32,387 nt of DNA from a virus, in the IMG/VR virus record IMGVR_UViG_3300044630_000533, positions 1 through 32,387 of that record. One strand, 5' to 3'. Below the pieces are notes generated by a model. That model saw nothing but the letters and a program-made list of their open reading frames with translations. It was not told the DNA's origin and did not search any database. Below are positions 27,701-32,387 of the stretch, piece by piece. A program made the position numbers and the translations under genes. Each line of letters opens with the position of its first letter. Within the stretch, counting starts at the first letter, position 1.

Positions 27701-28252
27701 GCGAATTCTAACTTTATTATTCCTGTATTTGATAACTTTATTGTTGACTCTATGAGCTACCCATTTGTTCATTACGTAGCTAATAATATTGTAGCCCCTA
27801 ATGTGTTTAGTTGGAATATGGCTAAGGGTTTTTCTCTTGATTTCCGTAAACAACTTAGAGAAGCTTTACCTGAGATGATGAGTTCTAATGAGATTATTGT
27901 TGGTCCAGGATCACCTTACAAAGGTATCTTTACTACTATTGATCGTGAATATAAGTGGTTAAAAGATAAACAGCCTAATGAATTAGCAGAATATCAAAAG
28001 ACTTTAAAGCAATTTCTTGAAAGTAAATCTTCTGGTTATATACCTCCAGGTCCTAATAGACCCGAGTCTACACGTTTAACATCTCAACAAGCAAGAGCTT
28101 TAGTAAAAGCTATTAGTGATTTTTATAACTTTAATGATAAGCTCCAAGGCGTTGATGCTTGGGATAATTTAAAATATAAAGGTATGCGTGATTCATTCTT
28201 AAAAGAACTTGTATCACGAGGTAAAAAAGGATTAATTTACTTCTTTACTTGA
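24701..28252 (+). CDS. Single-subunit RNA polymerase of the T7/N4 family, probably packaged in the virion
   Basis: 1183 residues, starting right after the previous stop with aggag upstream. Residues 1-145 are a Pro/Glu-rich linker. The polymerase core carries, in order: DYATHRMY with Asp521 and Arg526 (T7 DWRGR region) running into FNPQRN (534-539; FNPQGN in T7); motif A VALDMNSAGRSF with Asp718; motif B KKVLMTTDYG, Lys818 to Tyr826-Gly827, with Lys814 at T7 Arg627; motif C PVFDNFIVDS with Asp1011. Spacing Asp718-Lys818 (100) and Tyr826-Asp1011 (185) compare with 94 and 173 in T7. The gene is last in the late operon, not early as in T7, so delivery with the DNA, as for N4 gp50 (about 3500 residues), is inferred. 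It probably transcribes early genes. Confidence 0.85.
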   Translation: MAVNINTSKNVPTIPRIADDLLQQQINEANARMAAQPPRQEAIPNPSAIFGEEEEFVLPYKKSPYVIPRRLSGLPPDAKLLAGTDVRMPSEQEAIPTDQEIIPTEQLSEDVQPEMIEETPQEDGGFGMDSFAIESTDQDYYSKLQEERNRQMEVRKILDPSRFENENDIRTAYGEGAVKATEAGAIIRTAMNITNGLNDLDVGLYKEGTTSNAQLNGLTYLKQGTGLDTKQIGNAATTSFILYAPMLSGAASQKDGEIMSAEDNADIDSLDQLIMDDGDGALDKVAVNGGLKRDMVQKGLGRLFKKLSKSVGDTYWGNTERINQNISNEAAGATIVQALVDKGYLVEDVNPDGVEILRLSPGLGADLRYKSKGMQRSVTGALSGKAQKAPPTETGAYQGALQDVREMDKKKQEYTVTQQMAEAKGAVAKVPLFISPVKAYFAALFNEAILGHVKNPMNPAQLDVMGLLKVSEEDIQDASANGNKTSAEIIDQKVSNLQTELGDMAAHVAYGGPQFSTYWEDYATHRMYQDATDFNPQRNKWTRALTVGKSSPIMLNSNFHNTGVNKATAEGFFSRIAGKARNGNFTLSADEKELSFLTTLGRVLDSSRSVGMSSESILLPDLLQTVTPMFIAEAAAKGRLLRSIVPNNTREVVNALGKPEGLIDKLTPAQKGALDNFLKEADRDDWGYKLQAYLDAANYLDAKMNGTPFTPRVTVALDMNSAGRSFLAADVGNMDILSRVGLVWDKFVDRVDDFFTDTLPNEKGDPRYYFTTVALDTGISAAFGDAKQEKIDKFKMLLAKYGGAGVAGNKQFNKDFSKKVLMTTDYGKPANFHIAEAKAFLKSHPEFRDEAVKFYNGDVDALAKDINEIYKATLKQTTDAWQYVLPKKMVKFLQMFGRVPKPIGYYNENISIGRFGTEPTGNIVQIKGAEGKRRRIMETMRMFDPLAPAKAKGLRLDDGSLFIPEEGSGAVNQVGPTFGQYRESIIVAETARLLNGNKTPANSNFIIPVFDNFIVDSMSYPFVHYVANNIVAPNVFSWNMAKGFSLDFRKQLREALPEMMSSNEIIVGPGSPYKGIFTTIDREYKWLKDKQPNELAEYQKTLKQFLESKSSGYIPPGPNRPESTRLTSQQARALVKAISDFYNFNDKLQGVDAWDNLKYKGMRDSFLKELVSRGKKGLIYFFT

Positions 28253-28261
28253 CAAATAAAA

Positions 28262-28308
28262 AACCCCTACTAGGATAATTCCTAATAGGGGTTATTTTTT
28301 TTTTTTTT
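28262..28308. terminator. Two-way intrinsic terminator between converging operons
   Basis: A 13-bp stem (AACCCCTACTAGG with CCTAATAGGGGTT, one C/A mismatch) and a 6-base loop is followed by 14 T on the + strand. On the other strand the same hairpin is followed by TTTTTTATTTG-like bases from 28261 back. It ends the late operon (stop 28252) and the leftward operon, whose last stop codon lies inside the T-run. Confidence 0.92.
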
Positions 28309-28588
28309 ATTTCAATAGTTGATTATACATGTCTAATGCTTGCTTACGATTATTACTAGCAAGCTCTTGAGCTTCTGTCTTGGTGTAAGGCATACCCGTT
28401 TTATCGTTAAGAACATCAGTTAAACCTGTTGAACTTTGTTTATATACTTCATTAATTACATAAGGACCAAGGTCTTTAGTATAAAGAACATTGTCAGGAA
28501 TATTAATACCTACATCCCGCATATCAATTTGGAAGTCATGGTCATCATAATCATGACCTCTTAAGGCTTGTACGTTATAACTTTTCAT
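28307..28588 (-). CDS. Small protein of unknown function, last gene of leftward operon
   Basis: 93 residues; starts in an ATGA overlap with the Dps-like gene, so its translation is probably coupled to it. Acidic and His/Asp-rich near the start (RGHDYDDHDFQIDMRDVGI), then mixed alpha/beta, with a helical C-terminus (TEAQELASNNRKQALDMYNQ). No signal peptide or membrane helix. The clustered His and Asp could bind metal, which would suit a partner of the ferritin-like protein, but this is speculation. No family recognised. Confidence 0.7.
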   Translation of the reverse strand: MKSYNVQALRGHDYDDHDFQIDMRDVGINIPDNVLYTKDLGPYVINEVYKQSSTGLTDVLNDKTGMPYTKTEAQELASNNRKQALDMYNQLLK

Positions 28589-29061
28589 TTAAAACTCTTT
28601 CCAAGTGTTGCTTTGACTTTCCAGTTAAGCTTGGACAAGTCTTTAATATAGTCACCAACAAGTGTAGCTAAGCCACCATAGCATTGTATATCAGCTTCAT
28701 CATACAGTTTTTGAGCATGATCAACTAAATCATCAAAGTCTTGATTTAGCCATGTAAACATTTCTTTACTTGGCTTTCTAGCATTATCACACTCTGCAAT
28801 ATCAGTCATACTAAGAACTTCTTTAAGAGAGCATGGTACTCCCTTGTCCATCTGACGGATCTGTTCACCAAGCATATCATGTTGTGCCCACAAGAAGTCA
28901 TAGATCTCTTCTAAAAGAGCATGATCTTGAGCAAACATAGGGCCTTCCACATTGAAGTGATACCCATGAGACTTGTAGTATGTCACAAAGTTATCAGCAT
29001 AAAGCTGTGTAAGCATTGTAATCAAATTATTACTTTTGGGTTGAGGTGGTGTCATTGCCAT
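28585..29061 (-). CDS. Dps-like ferritin
   Basis: 158 residues, ribosome site aaagga. The ferroxidase signature of Dps proteins is complete: His35 (in YHFNVEG), His47, Glu51, Asp62 and Glu66. Their spacing (12, 4, 11, 4) equals that of E. coli Dps His51, His63, Asp67, Asp78 and Glu82, with Glu in place of Asp67. Dps proteins oxidise and store iron as a 12-subunit cage and can shield DNA from peroxide. The short N-terminus (MAMTPPQPKSNN) has no lysine-rich DNA-binding tail, so iron chemistry is more likely than DNA coating. Its 5' end overlaps the previous gene by 32 bases. The gene shows that the phage may protect the host during infection. Confidence 0.85.
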   Translation of the reverse strand: MAMTPPQPKSNNLITMLTQLYADNFVTYYKSHGYHFNVEGPMFAQDHALLEEIYDFLWAQHDMLGEQIRQMDKGVPCSLKEVLSMTDIAECDNARKPSKEMFTWLNQDFDDLVDHAQKLYDEADIQCYGGLATLVGDYIKDLSKLNWKVKATLGKSFK

Positions 29062-29233
29062 ATTTATTTCCTTTAATTAGTTTCTTTTCAATATCTGACT
29101 GATATGCTCTTACTTTATCATTCCAGATATGTTCCTGTAGAGTCTCAGGGTTCTTTTTAATACCAAATATAGCATCCCAGTTGTCTCTTACCAGCTGTTC
29201 ATTCTCTCTACGTCTACTACTACCCTTACCCAT
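29030..29233 (-). CDS. Small conserved phage protein (MGKGS...NWDAIFG type)
   Basis: 67 residues from the ATG at 29233; a longer start at 29278 would overlap the upstream gene by 53 bases instead of 8. The opening MGKGSSRRRENEQLVRDNWD with AIFG is typical of a widespread family of short phage proteins whose function is not known. The rest is basic and helical. Overlaps Dps by 32 bases at its 3' end. Confidence 0.75.
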   Translation of the reverse strand: MGKGSSRRRENEQLVRDNWDAIFGIKKNPETLQEHIWNDKVRAYQSDIEKKLIKGNKYGNDTTSTQK

Positions 29234-29426
29234 AATAGCCTTTACTAAGATTAAACTCGTAGGACTTAACGTTTTCACCTAGGATATACTTACCCCATAC
29301 TTCAGGTAATTTTAAGCCTTGTAGCTCAATATCGTACCAATAGGCTCTGTCGTCATATAAGGTTTCTTCAGGAGTTTTATAATAATCAGGACACAAGTCC
29401 TCAATATCGTGTTTATTAATCATCAT
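29226..29426 (-). CDS. Small acidic protein of unknown function
   Basis: 66 residues from ATGATG at 29426. Acidic N-terminal half rich in Asp, Glu and Tyr (HDIEDLCPDYYKTPEETLYD), then a Trp/Tyr-containing segment and a short Gly-ended tail. No membrane segment. It overlaps its upstream neighbour by 11 bases and the next gene by 8 bases, the close packing of real genes. Function not recognised. Confidence 0.6.
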   Translation of the reverse strand: MMINKHDIEDLCPDYYKTPEETLYDDRAYWYDIELQGLKLPEVWGKYILGENVKSYEFNLSKGYYG

Positions 29427-29748
29427 CTTCCTCGCTTAATAATGCGGCTAGACTAGTTGGTTTATTATTTTTCTTTAATTCAAAATAATAGTCTGCATTA
29501 TTATCAATAAAGTCTTTAAATAAAGTTAATTCTTTAATTAGTAATTCCAATTTATCATACTTTTCTTTTAAAGATTTCTTATCATATATGTGCATATCAA
29601 GCTCTACCTTACGATAGCAGTCAGATATACAGATAGTACCGTCCATAGAGTATGGGCTGATATCTACGCTTGATTCTATTAACGCTGTACCCTTGCTTTT
29701 ATTAAGGAATTTCCTTGAATAATATCTGGGGTGTTTTTGTTTAGCCAT
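29416..29748 (-). CDS. Protein of unknown function, first after the tRNAs
   Basis: 110 residues; aagga 7 bases before the ATG. A basic N-terminus (MAKQKHPRYYSRKFLNKSKG), a beta-like middle (SMDGTICISDCYRKVELDMHI), a Lys/Leu-rich heptad helix (about 55-90), and a very acidic tail (SEEDDD). The helix could pair with itself. No family recognised. It is the first protein gene downstream of the two tRNA-like genes in the leftward operon. Confidence 0.65.
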   Translation of the reverse strand: MAKQKHPRYYSRKFLNKSKGTALIESSVDISPYSMDGTICISDCYRKVELDMHIYDKKSLKEKYDKLELLIKELTLFKDFIDNNADYYFELKKNNKPTSLAALLSEEDDD

Positions 29749-29767
29749 GTTGTGTCCTTGATTAGAG

Positions 29768-29840
29768 AGTGGTAGTGGGATTCGAACGCCACATTCCGAG
29801 GCTTATATATCCTCGATTCTACCAGTTGAATTATACCACT
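29768..29840 (-). tRNA. tRNA-like gene, atypical (nominal anticodon UAU)
   Basis: Read on the minus strand, 73 bases fold into a cloverleaf: a perfect 7-bp acceptor stem (AGTGGTA/TACCACT), a D arm (ATTC/GAAT, loop with GG), and a T loop TTCGAAT. Two arms are odd. The anticodon stem is closed by four or five GC-rich pairs around a 9-base loop (ATATATAAG), with A in place of U33 at strict numbering, giving nominal UAU. The T stem needs one bulged C. No CCA is encoded. It may be a decaying tRNA, or a real tRNA-Ile for AUA codons. Confidence 0.5.
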
Positions 29841-29854
29841 GTCATTATGTCTGT

Positions 29855-29874
29855 GACTCCGTAACGGTAGAGTC
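29855..29874. other. Small hairpin between the two tRNA genes
   Basis: GACT/AGTC with an inner CCG/CGG pair around a TAA loop and a 3-base bulge; 20 bases in all, inside the 41-base spacer. It might guide processing of the tRNA transcript. Weak, and possibly chance. Confidence 0.35.
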
Positions 29875-29881
29875 GGACCGA

Positions 29882-29956
29882 TGGTTGCGGGGAAGGGAGT
29901 CGCACCCCTGACCTATGGATTATGAGTCCATCGCTCTTCTACTGAGCTACCCCGCT
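29882..29956 (-). tRNA. tRNA with CAU anticodon (Met elongator or Ile2), CCA encoded
   Basis: 75 bases on the minus strand. Acceptor stem with six GC pairs and an A1/A72 mismatch; D stem GCTC/GAGC with a 7-base loop lacking the usual GG; anticodon stem ATGGA/TCCAT with loop CTCATAA (anticodon CAU); T stem AGGGG/CCCTT with loop TGCGACT; then A73 and an encoded CCA. The anticodon stem lacks the three GC pairs of an initiator. CAU is shared by elongator tRNA-Met and lysidine-modified tRNA-Ile2; the sequence does not decide between them. It precedes the tRNA-like gene in the same transcript, after thioredoxin. Confidence 0.85.
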
Positions 29957-29963
29957 TTATCTA

Positions 29964-30218
29964 TTAGGTACCTGCTAAGAAAGGTCTTACCTTATTAGCG
30001 TCAAAACCTACTGATGTACGTAATACCTGATCATTACTATCTACAATAATCATTGTAGGCACTGAACGAATACCGTAGTATGATACTGAATCTTTATTAT
30101 CTTCGATAGGCATATTAATTAATTCAATCTCAGGGTATTCAGGTAAAGCTTCTTTAAGAACTTTGTCTAGTTGCTTACATGGTTGGCACCATGCTGCAGA
30201 GAATTTAAGTAGTTTCAT
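29964..30218 (-). CDS. Thioredoxin-like protein
   Basis: 84 residues, a short thioredoxin fold. Active site WCQPC (Trp10, Cys11, Cys14), with the cis-proline in SVPT (Pro54). It lacks the N-terminal strand of full-length thioredoxins, as is common for phage forms, which resemble glutaredoxin or NrdH in size. Thioredoxins pass electrons to ribonucleotide reductase. The class II enzyme encoded upstream in the same operon has a C-terminal cysteine pair that needs such a donor, so the two probably work together. Starts in a TAATG overlap with the Gp49-type gene. Confidence 0.9.
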   Translation of the reverse strand: MKLLKFSAAWCQPCKQLDKVLKEALPEYPEIELINMPIEDNKDSVSYYGIRSVPTMIIVDSNDQVLRTSVGFDANKVRPFLAGT

Positions 30219-30496
30219 TAGTTACCTTTAAACAGTTCTTCTTTAAGCAGATATCCTTCAAGAGACCAGAGCTGGTCAATAGCATTTTCAAACGAATACT
30301 TTTCTCCAAGGGCTTGGTTGTACCTTGACTTATCCACACAGGCACTTGTGCCAATGACTACGTAACCGTTCTTCATGAACACTTGGCAGATAGTTGTTGT
30401 GGTTTCTGGTAGCAGAGTATACACTGACTTCTCAATCTTAGACATGATATGGTCAATAGTTACTGATGTACGTGGTTTTTCTTTGGTATCGTTCAT
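30218..30496 (-). CDS. Gp49-type phage protein of unknown function
   Basis: 92 residues. Matches a small family named after phage Gp49/Gp66: SVTIDHIMSKIEKSVYTLLP, then TTTICQVFMKNGYVVIGTSA and CVDKSRYNQALGEKYSFENA, ending with IDQLWSLEGYLLKEEL. The family is widespread in phages and prophages and has no known activity; the conserved NGYxVxGxSACVD block suggests a small alpha/beta domain. It is coupled to the endonuclease VII-like gene before it (ATGA) and to thioredoxin after it. Confidence 0.8.
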   Translation of the reverse strand: MNDTKEKPRTSVTIDHIMSKIEKSVYTLLPETTTTICQVFMKNGYVVIGTSACVDKSRYNQALGEKYSFENAIDQLWSLEGYLLKEELFKGN

Positions 30497-30867
30497 TGTT
30501 TACTTTCTAAATATTTAACTGCCTTGTTTAAACCTTCAAGAGTATCCCCAAAAATACCAAGACCTTTGTTACATTGACCACAGAGAATACCTCTTATTTT
30601 ACCTGTAATATGATCATGGTCTACTACAGCACTTTGTTTAGTTGCTTTGCCATCTAATTCTACTGGTGTATTACAAATAGCACAGCAACCATCTTGATCT
30701 TCAATAAGCCTATCTCTTTCTGGAGAAGTAATATTGTATTTAGATCTTAGGTGTCTGCAGGTATTACATTCTTTGTAGCGAGCACTATATTCTTTTCCTG
30801 TTCTATTAGGGTTATTAATAGAATAAGCTGTAGTTTCGTTATGACATCCTATATTTTTGCATTTCAT
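30493..30867 (-). CDS. Endonuclease VII-like HNH nuclease
   Basis: 124 residues. Zinc-binding cysteines Cys62-Cys65 and Cys96-Cys99 frame the catalytic block VVDHDHITGKIRGILCGQCN (His84, Asp85, His86) and NKGLGIFGD. This is the pattern of T4 endonuclease VII-like and free-standing HNH nucleases. Such enzymes resolve branched DNA during packaging or act as homing endonucleases. A second pair of cysteine clusters (Cys3, Cys8, Cys34, Cys37) may bind another zinc. The start abuts the nrdJ stop, with a ribosome site (ggagg) inside the end of nrdJ. Its place beside a ribonucleotide reductase gene, a common homing site, favours a mobile origin. Confidence 0.85.
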   Translation of the reverse strand: MKCKNIGCHNETTAYSINNPNRTGKEYSARYKECNTCRHLRSKYNITSPERDRLIEDQDGCCAICNTPVELDGKATKQSAVVDHDHITGKIRGILCGQCNKGLGIFGDTLEGLNKAVKYLESKQ

Positions 30868-32387
30868 TTAAATCTCGCATCCTCCTGCGGTGCAACTTAA
30901 AGTCTGCACACCTTCCACATTGTCACGGTCTTCATAAAACAAATCCCAGTTAATAACAGGTAATGTATCTTTGAGGCGATGATAAACTGACAAATCAATA
31001 TTTTCATATGGAGCTTGTCGATATGTTCCACCGTCATCAGGGAGGAAAGAAATACCTGTGCATTCATTGAAGTGTTCATATACCCATGCTCCTACTTCCA
31101 TCCACTCGTGGTCTTTAACTGAGATAGTTACTGAGGGCTTATGCTCACACCAGTAACGCTGATATGTCAACCAGATATTGAGGTGTTCAATAGCTGTAAG
31201 ATCTTCACGAGTAAATCCTGGTGAGTGTTGTGGAAAGCTAAACACAGTAGTCTGATCAGGCTTCATAACGCAGTCTTCGTTAGGGATACCTTGAGAGATC
31301 AAGAACTGAGTCAATGGATCTTTCTTATCCTGACGAATACGTCTGATATAATACTTAGCATGTCCAGCATGGATACCGCTGGATGTCTGTGTAAGTTGTG
31401 ACACAGTACCTTCAGGCTTAACACAGGTAATAGCGGCTGACTCAGGTACACCTAAGATAGCTGCCCACTCTTTGTTAGTTTCACGGGCTACATCACGAAG
31501 CTCTTCAAGAAGGTCTCTTAGTGGATAGTGAGTACTACCACGGAGATAAGGGTTGTCAAGGATACCAGTCATAGACACACCCAAGAGACGTTCTTGGTTG
31601 GTGTTAGTACGCCATACATCACGAAGATAAGGGAAATCAGTCAGTGTAGACTGCATAGTACCCATGATAGTAGCCAAGCGAACTTTAGTTTTGAGTGACT
31701 CAACAGTATCTTCAGGAGACACTACTATGGTAGACAAATTACAAAACTGATATGGCTTTAGGATAATCTCTGAGCAAGGGTTAGTACCATAGTCAACCTT
31801 AGGATCTCTGCGACCCCACTTAGCGGCTTGTACTTGAGAAGCTTCACGGTTGAAAATACCACGTTCACCTGAGTGGCTGTTATAAATGTCTAACCATTCT
31901 TTCATGAACTCACCGATAGAAGGTTTGCTGTTGTATACTGCTGAGTTGTTAGCTAATGCACGTTCACCATGGTTTTCCCACCATGCACCTGCTTTAGCCG
32001 TGGCATGATCATAGTCACCCAAGTCACCAAGAGAAATCATGGCTGACCTACGTACACCACCTACCACAACTACTTCACCGATTTTACACATAATATCATG
32101 GGCTTCAATAGACTTAAGCTTACGACCTTGAGCAGCTTTAAACTTATCTACTGTATACTGGAACAAGTCAATCAGTGGACCCGGACCTGAGGCACGACCA
32201 CCGAATGTTTTAAGTGGCGCACCTGCTGGACGAACGAGCGACACATCCCATTTAGGAATAATACCCTCATACAACATTCCAATAAGCATTTTATAAGCTT
32301 CACACCAACCTTCTTTAGAGTCAGCTACTACAATAGTGTAGCCAGTAGCCTCAACCATTGTAGGAACAACGGGTAACTGGTTAACAT
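30868..32387 (-). CDS. nrdJ: Ribonucleotide reductase, class II (B12-dependent, monomeric type), N-terminus beyond window
   Basis: The last 505 residues are present; the frame is open through the window edge, so the ATG at 32358 is internal. Reduces ribonucleotide triphosphates or diphosphates to deoxy forms using adenosylcobalamin. NPCSEI near 31774 holds the thiyl-radical cysteine and the catalytic Glu two residues on; FCNLS supplies the paired redox cysteine exactly 11 residues after it, as Cys408, Glu410 and Cys419 in the Lactobacillus enzyme. The C-terminus SCTAGGCEI has the swinging Cys-x4-Cys pair. VVGGVRRSAMISLGD and VTCVKPEGTVSQL-like segments also fit. Phages carry it to make dNTPs without oxygen or a second subunit. 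Thioredoxin three genes on is a likely electron donor. Confidence 0.93.
   Translation of the reverse strand, partial: VNQLPVVPTMVEATGYTIVVADSKEGWCEAYKMLIGMLYEGIIPKWDVSLVRPAGAPLKTFGGRASGPGPLIDLFQYTVDKFKAAQGRKLKSIEAHDIMCKIGEVVVVGGVRRSAMISLGDLGDYDHATAKAGAWWENHGERALANNSAVYNSKPSIGEFMKEWLDIYNSHSGERGIFNREASQVQAAKWGRRDPKVDYGTNPCSEIILKPYQFCNLSTIVVSPEDTVESLKTKVRLATIMGTMQSTLTDFPYLRDVWRTNTNQERLLGVSMTGILDNPYLRGSTHYPLRDLLEELRDVARETNKEWAAILGVPESAAITCVKPEGTVSQLTQTSSGIHAGHAKYYIRRIRQDKKDPLTQFLISQGIPNEDCVMKPDQTTVFSFPQHSPGFTREDLTAIEHLNIWLTYQRYWCEHKPSVTISVKDHEWMEVGAWVYEHFNECTGISFLPDDGGTYRQAPYENIDLSVYHRLKDTLPVINWDLFYEDRDNVEGVQTLSCTAGGCEI

Noticed and set aside
24701-28252. Purely structural or tail protein reading of the last late gene
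   Set aside because: Position alone would suggest this, but four separate polymerase motifs in order and at near-T7 spacing are very unlikely by chance.
29855-29874. N4-type hairpin promoter for the virion polymerase
   Set aside because: Only three pairs close the 3-base loop, there is a 3-base bulge, and the motif is not repeated elsewhere in the window.
29882-29956. Initiator tRNA-Met
   Set aside because: The A1/A72 mismatch is suggestive, but the anticodon stem lacks the three consecutive GC pairs needed for initiation.

Overview
The window is part of the genome of a tailed, short-tailed (podovirus-like) bacteriophage with AT-rich DNA and tightly packed genes, many joined by ATGA or TAATG overlaps. 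No host genes, insertion sequences, CRISPR arrays or integrase are visible. The host cannot be read from the sequence. The gene set (monomeric B12-dependent ribonucleotide reductase, thioredoxin, Dps-like ferritin, very long S74 fibres) would fit a phage of an aquatic bacterium, but that is inference. LAYOUT: Bases 1-28252 are one long rightward late operon. It begins inside a giant tail fibre (1-4895) followed by a second one (4949-8131); both end in a peptidase S74-type chaperone domain. A run of small fibre-associated and unknown proteins follows (8128-9923). Next is a lysis cassette (9927-11810) with up to three membrane proteins that could be holins and an M15-type peptidase endolysin. 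The next block is a probable tail nozzle protein (11843-13366), a repeat-rich fibre (13369-15669), a tail assembly chaperone-like protein and a GNAT-like protein. The operon ends with an ejection module of five proteins (16492-28252): a gp14-like protein, a Gly/Ala-rich membrane-active protein, a long helical protein, a 1267-residue protein with an N-terminal staphylococcal-nuclease-like fold, and a 1183-residue protein. A strong two-way terminator (28262-28308) separates this operon from a leftward one. The leftward operon (32387 to 28307) reads nrdJ (cut by the window edge), an endonuclease VII-like gene, a Gp49-type protein, thioredoxin, a CAU-anticodon tRNA, a second odd tRNA-like gene, three small proteins, a Dps-like protein and a small last gene. 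MAIN RESULT: The last late gene (24701-28252) carries all the polymerase motifs of the T7/N4 single-subunit RNA polymerase family, in order and at near-T7 spacing: an FNPQxN block, motif A (D718), motif B (K818 to Y826-G827) and motif C (D1011). Its place, directly after the ejection protein and last in the structural operon, suggests that it is packaged in the virion and injected with the DNA, like the N4 virion polymerase but about a third of its size. Its neighbour starts with an SNase-like domain that keeps the R/E/R catalytic triad. Together they suggest a virion that delivers both a nuclease-like domain and an RNA polymerase. The metabolic operon would then supply deoxynucleotides (NrdJ reduced by thioredoxin), and possibly oxidative or iron protection (Dps), for replication.
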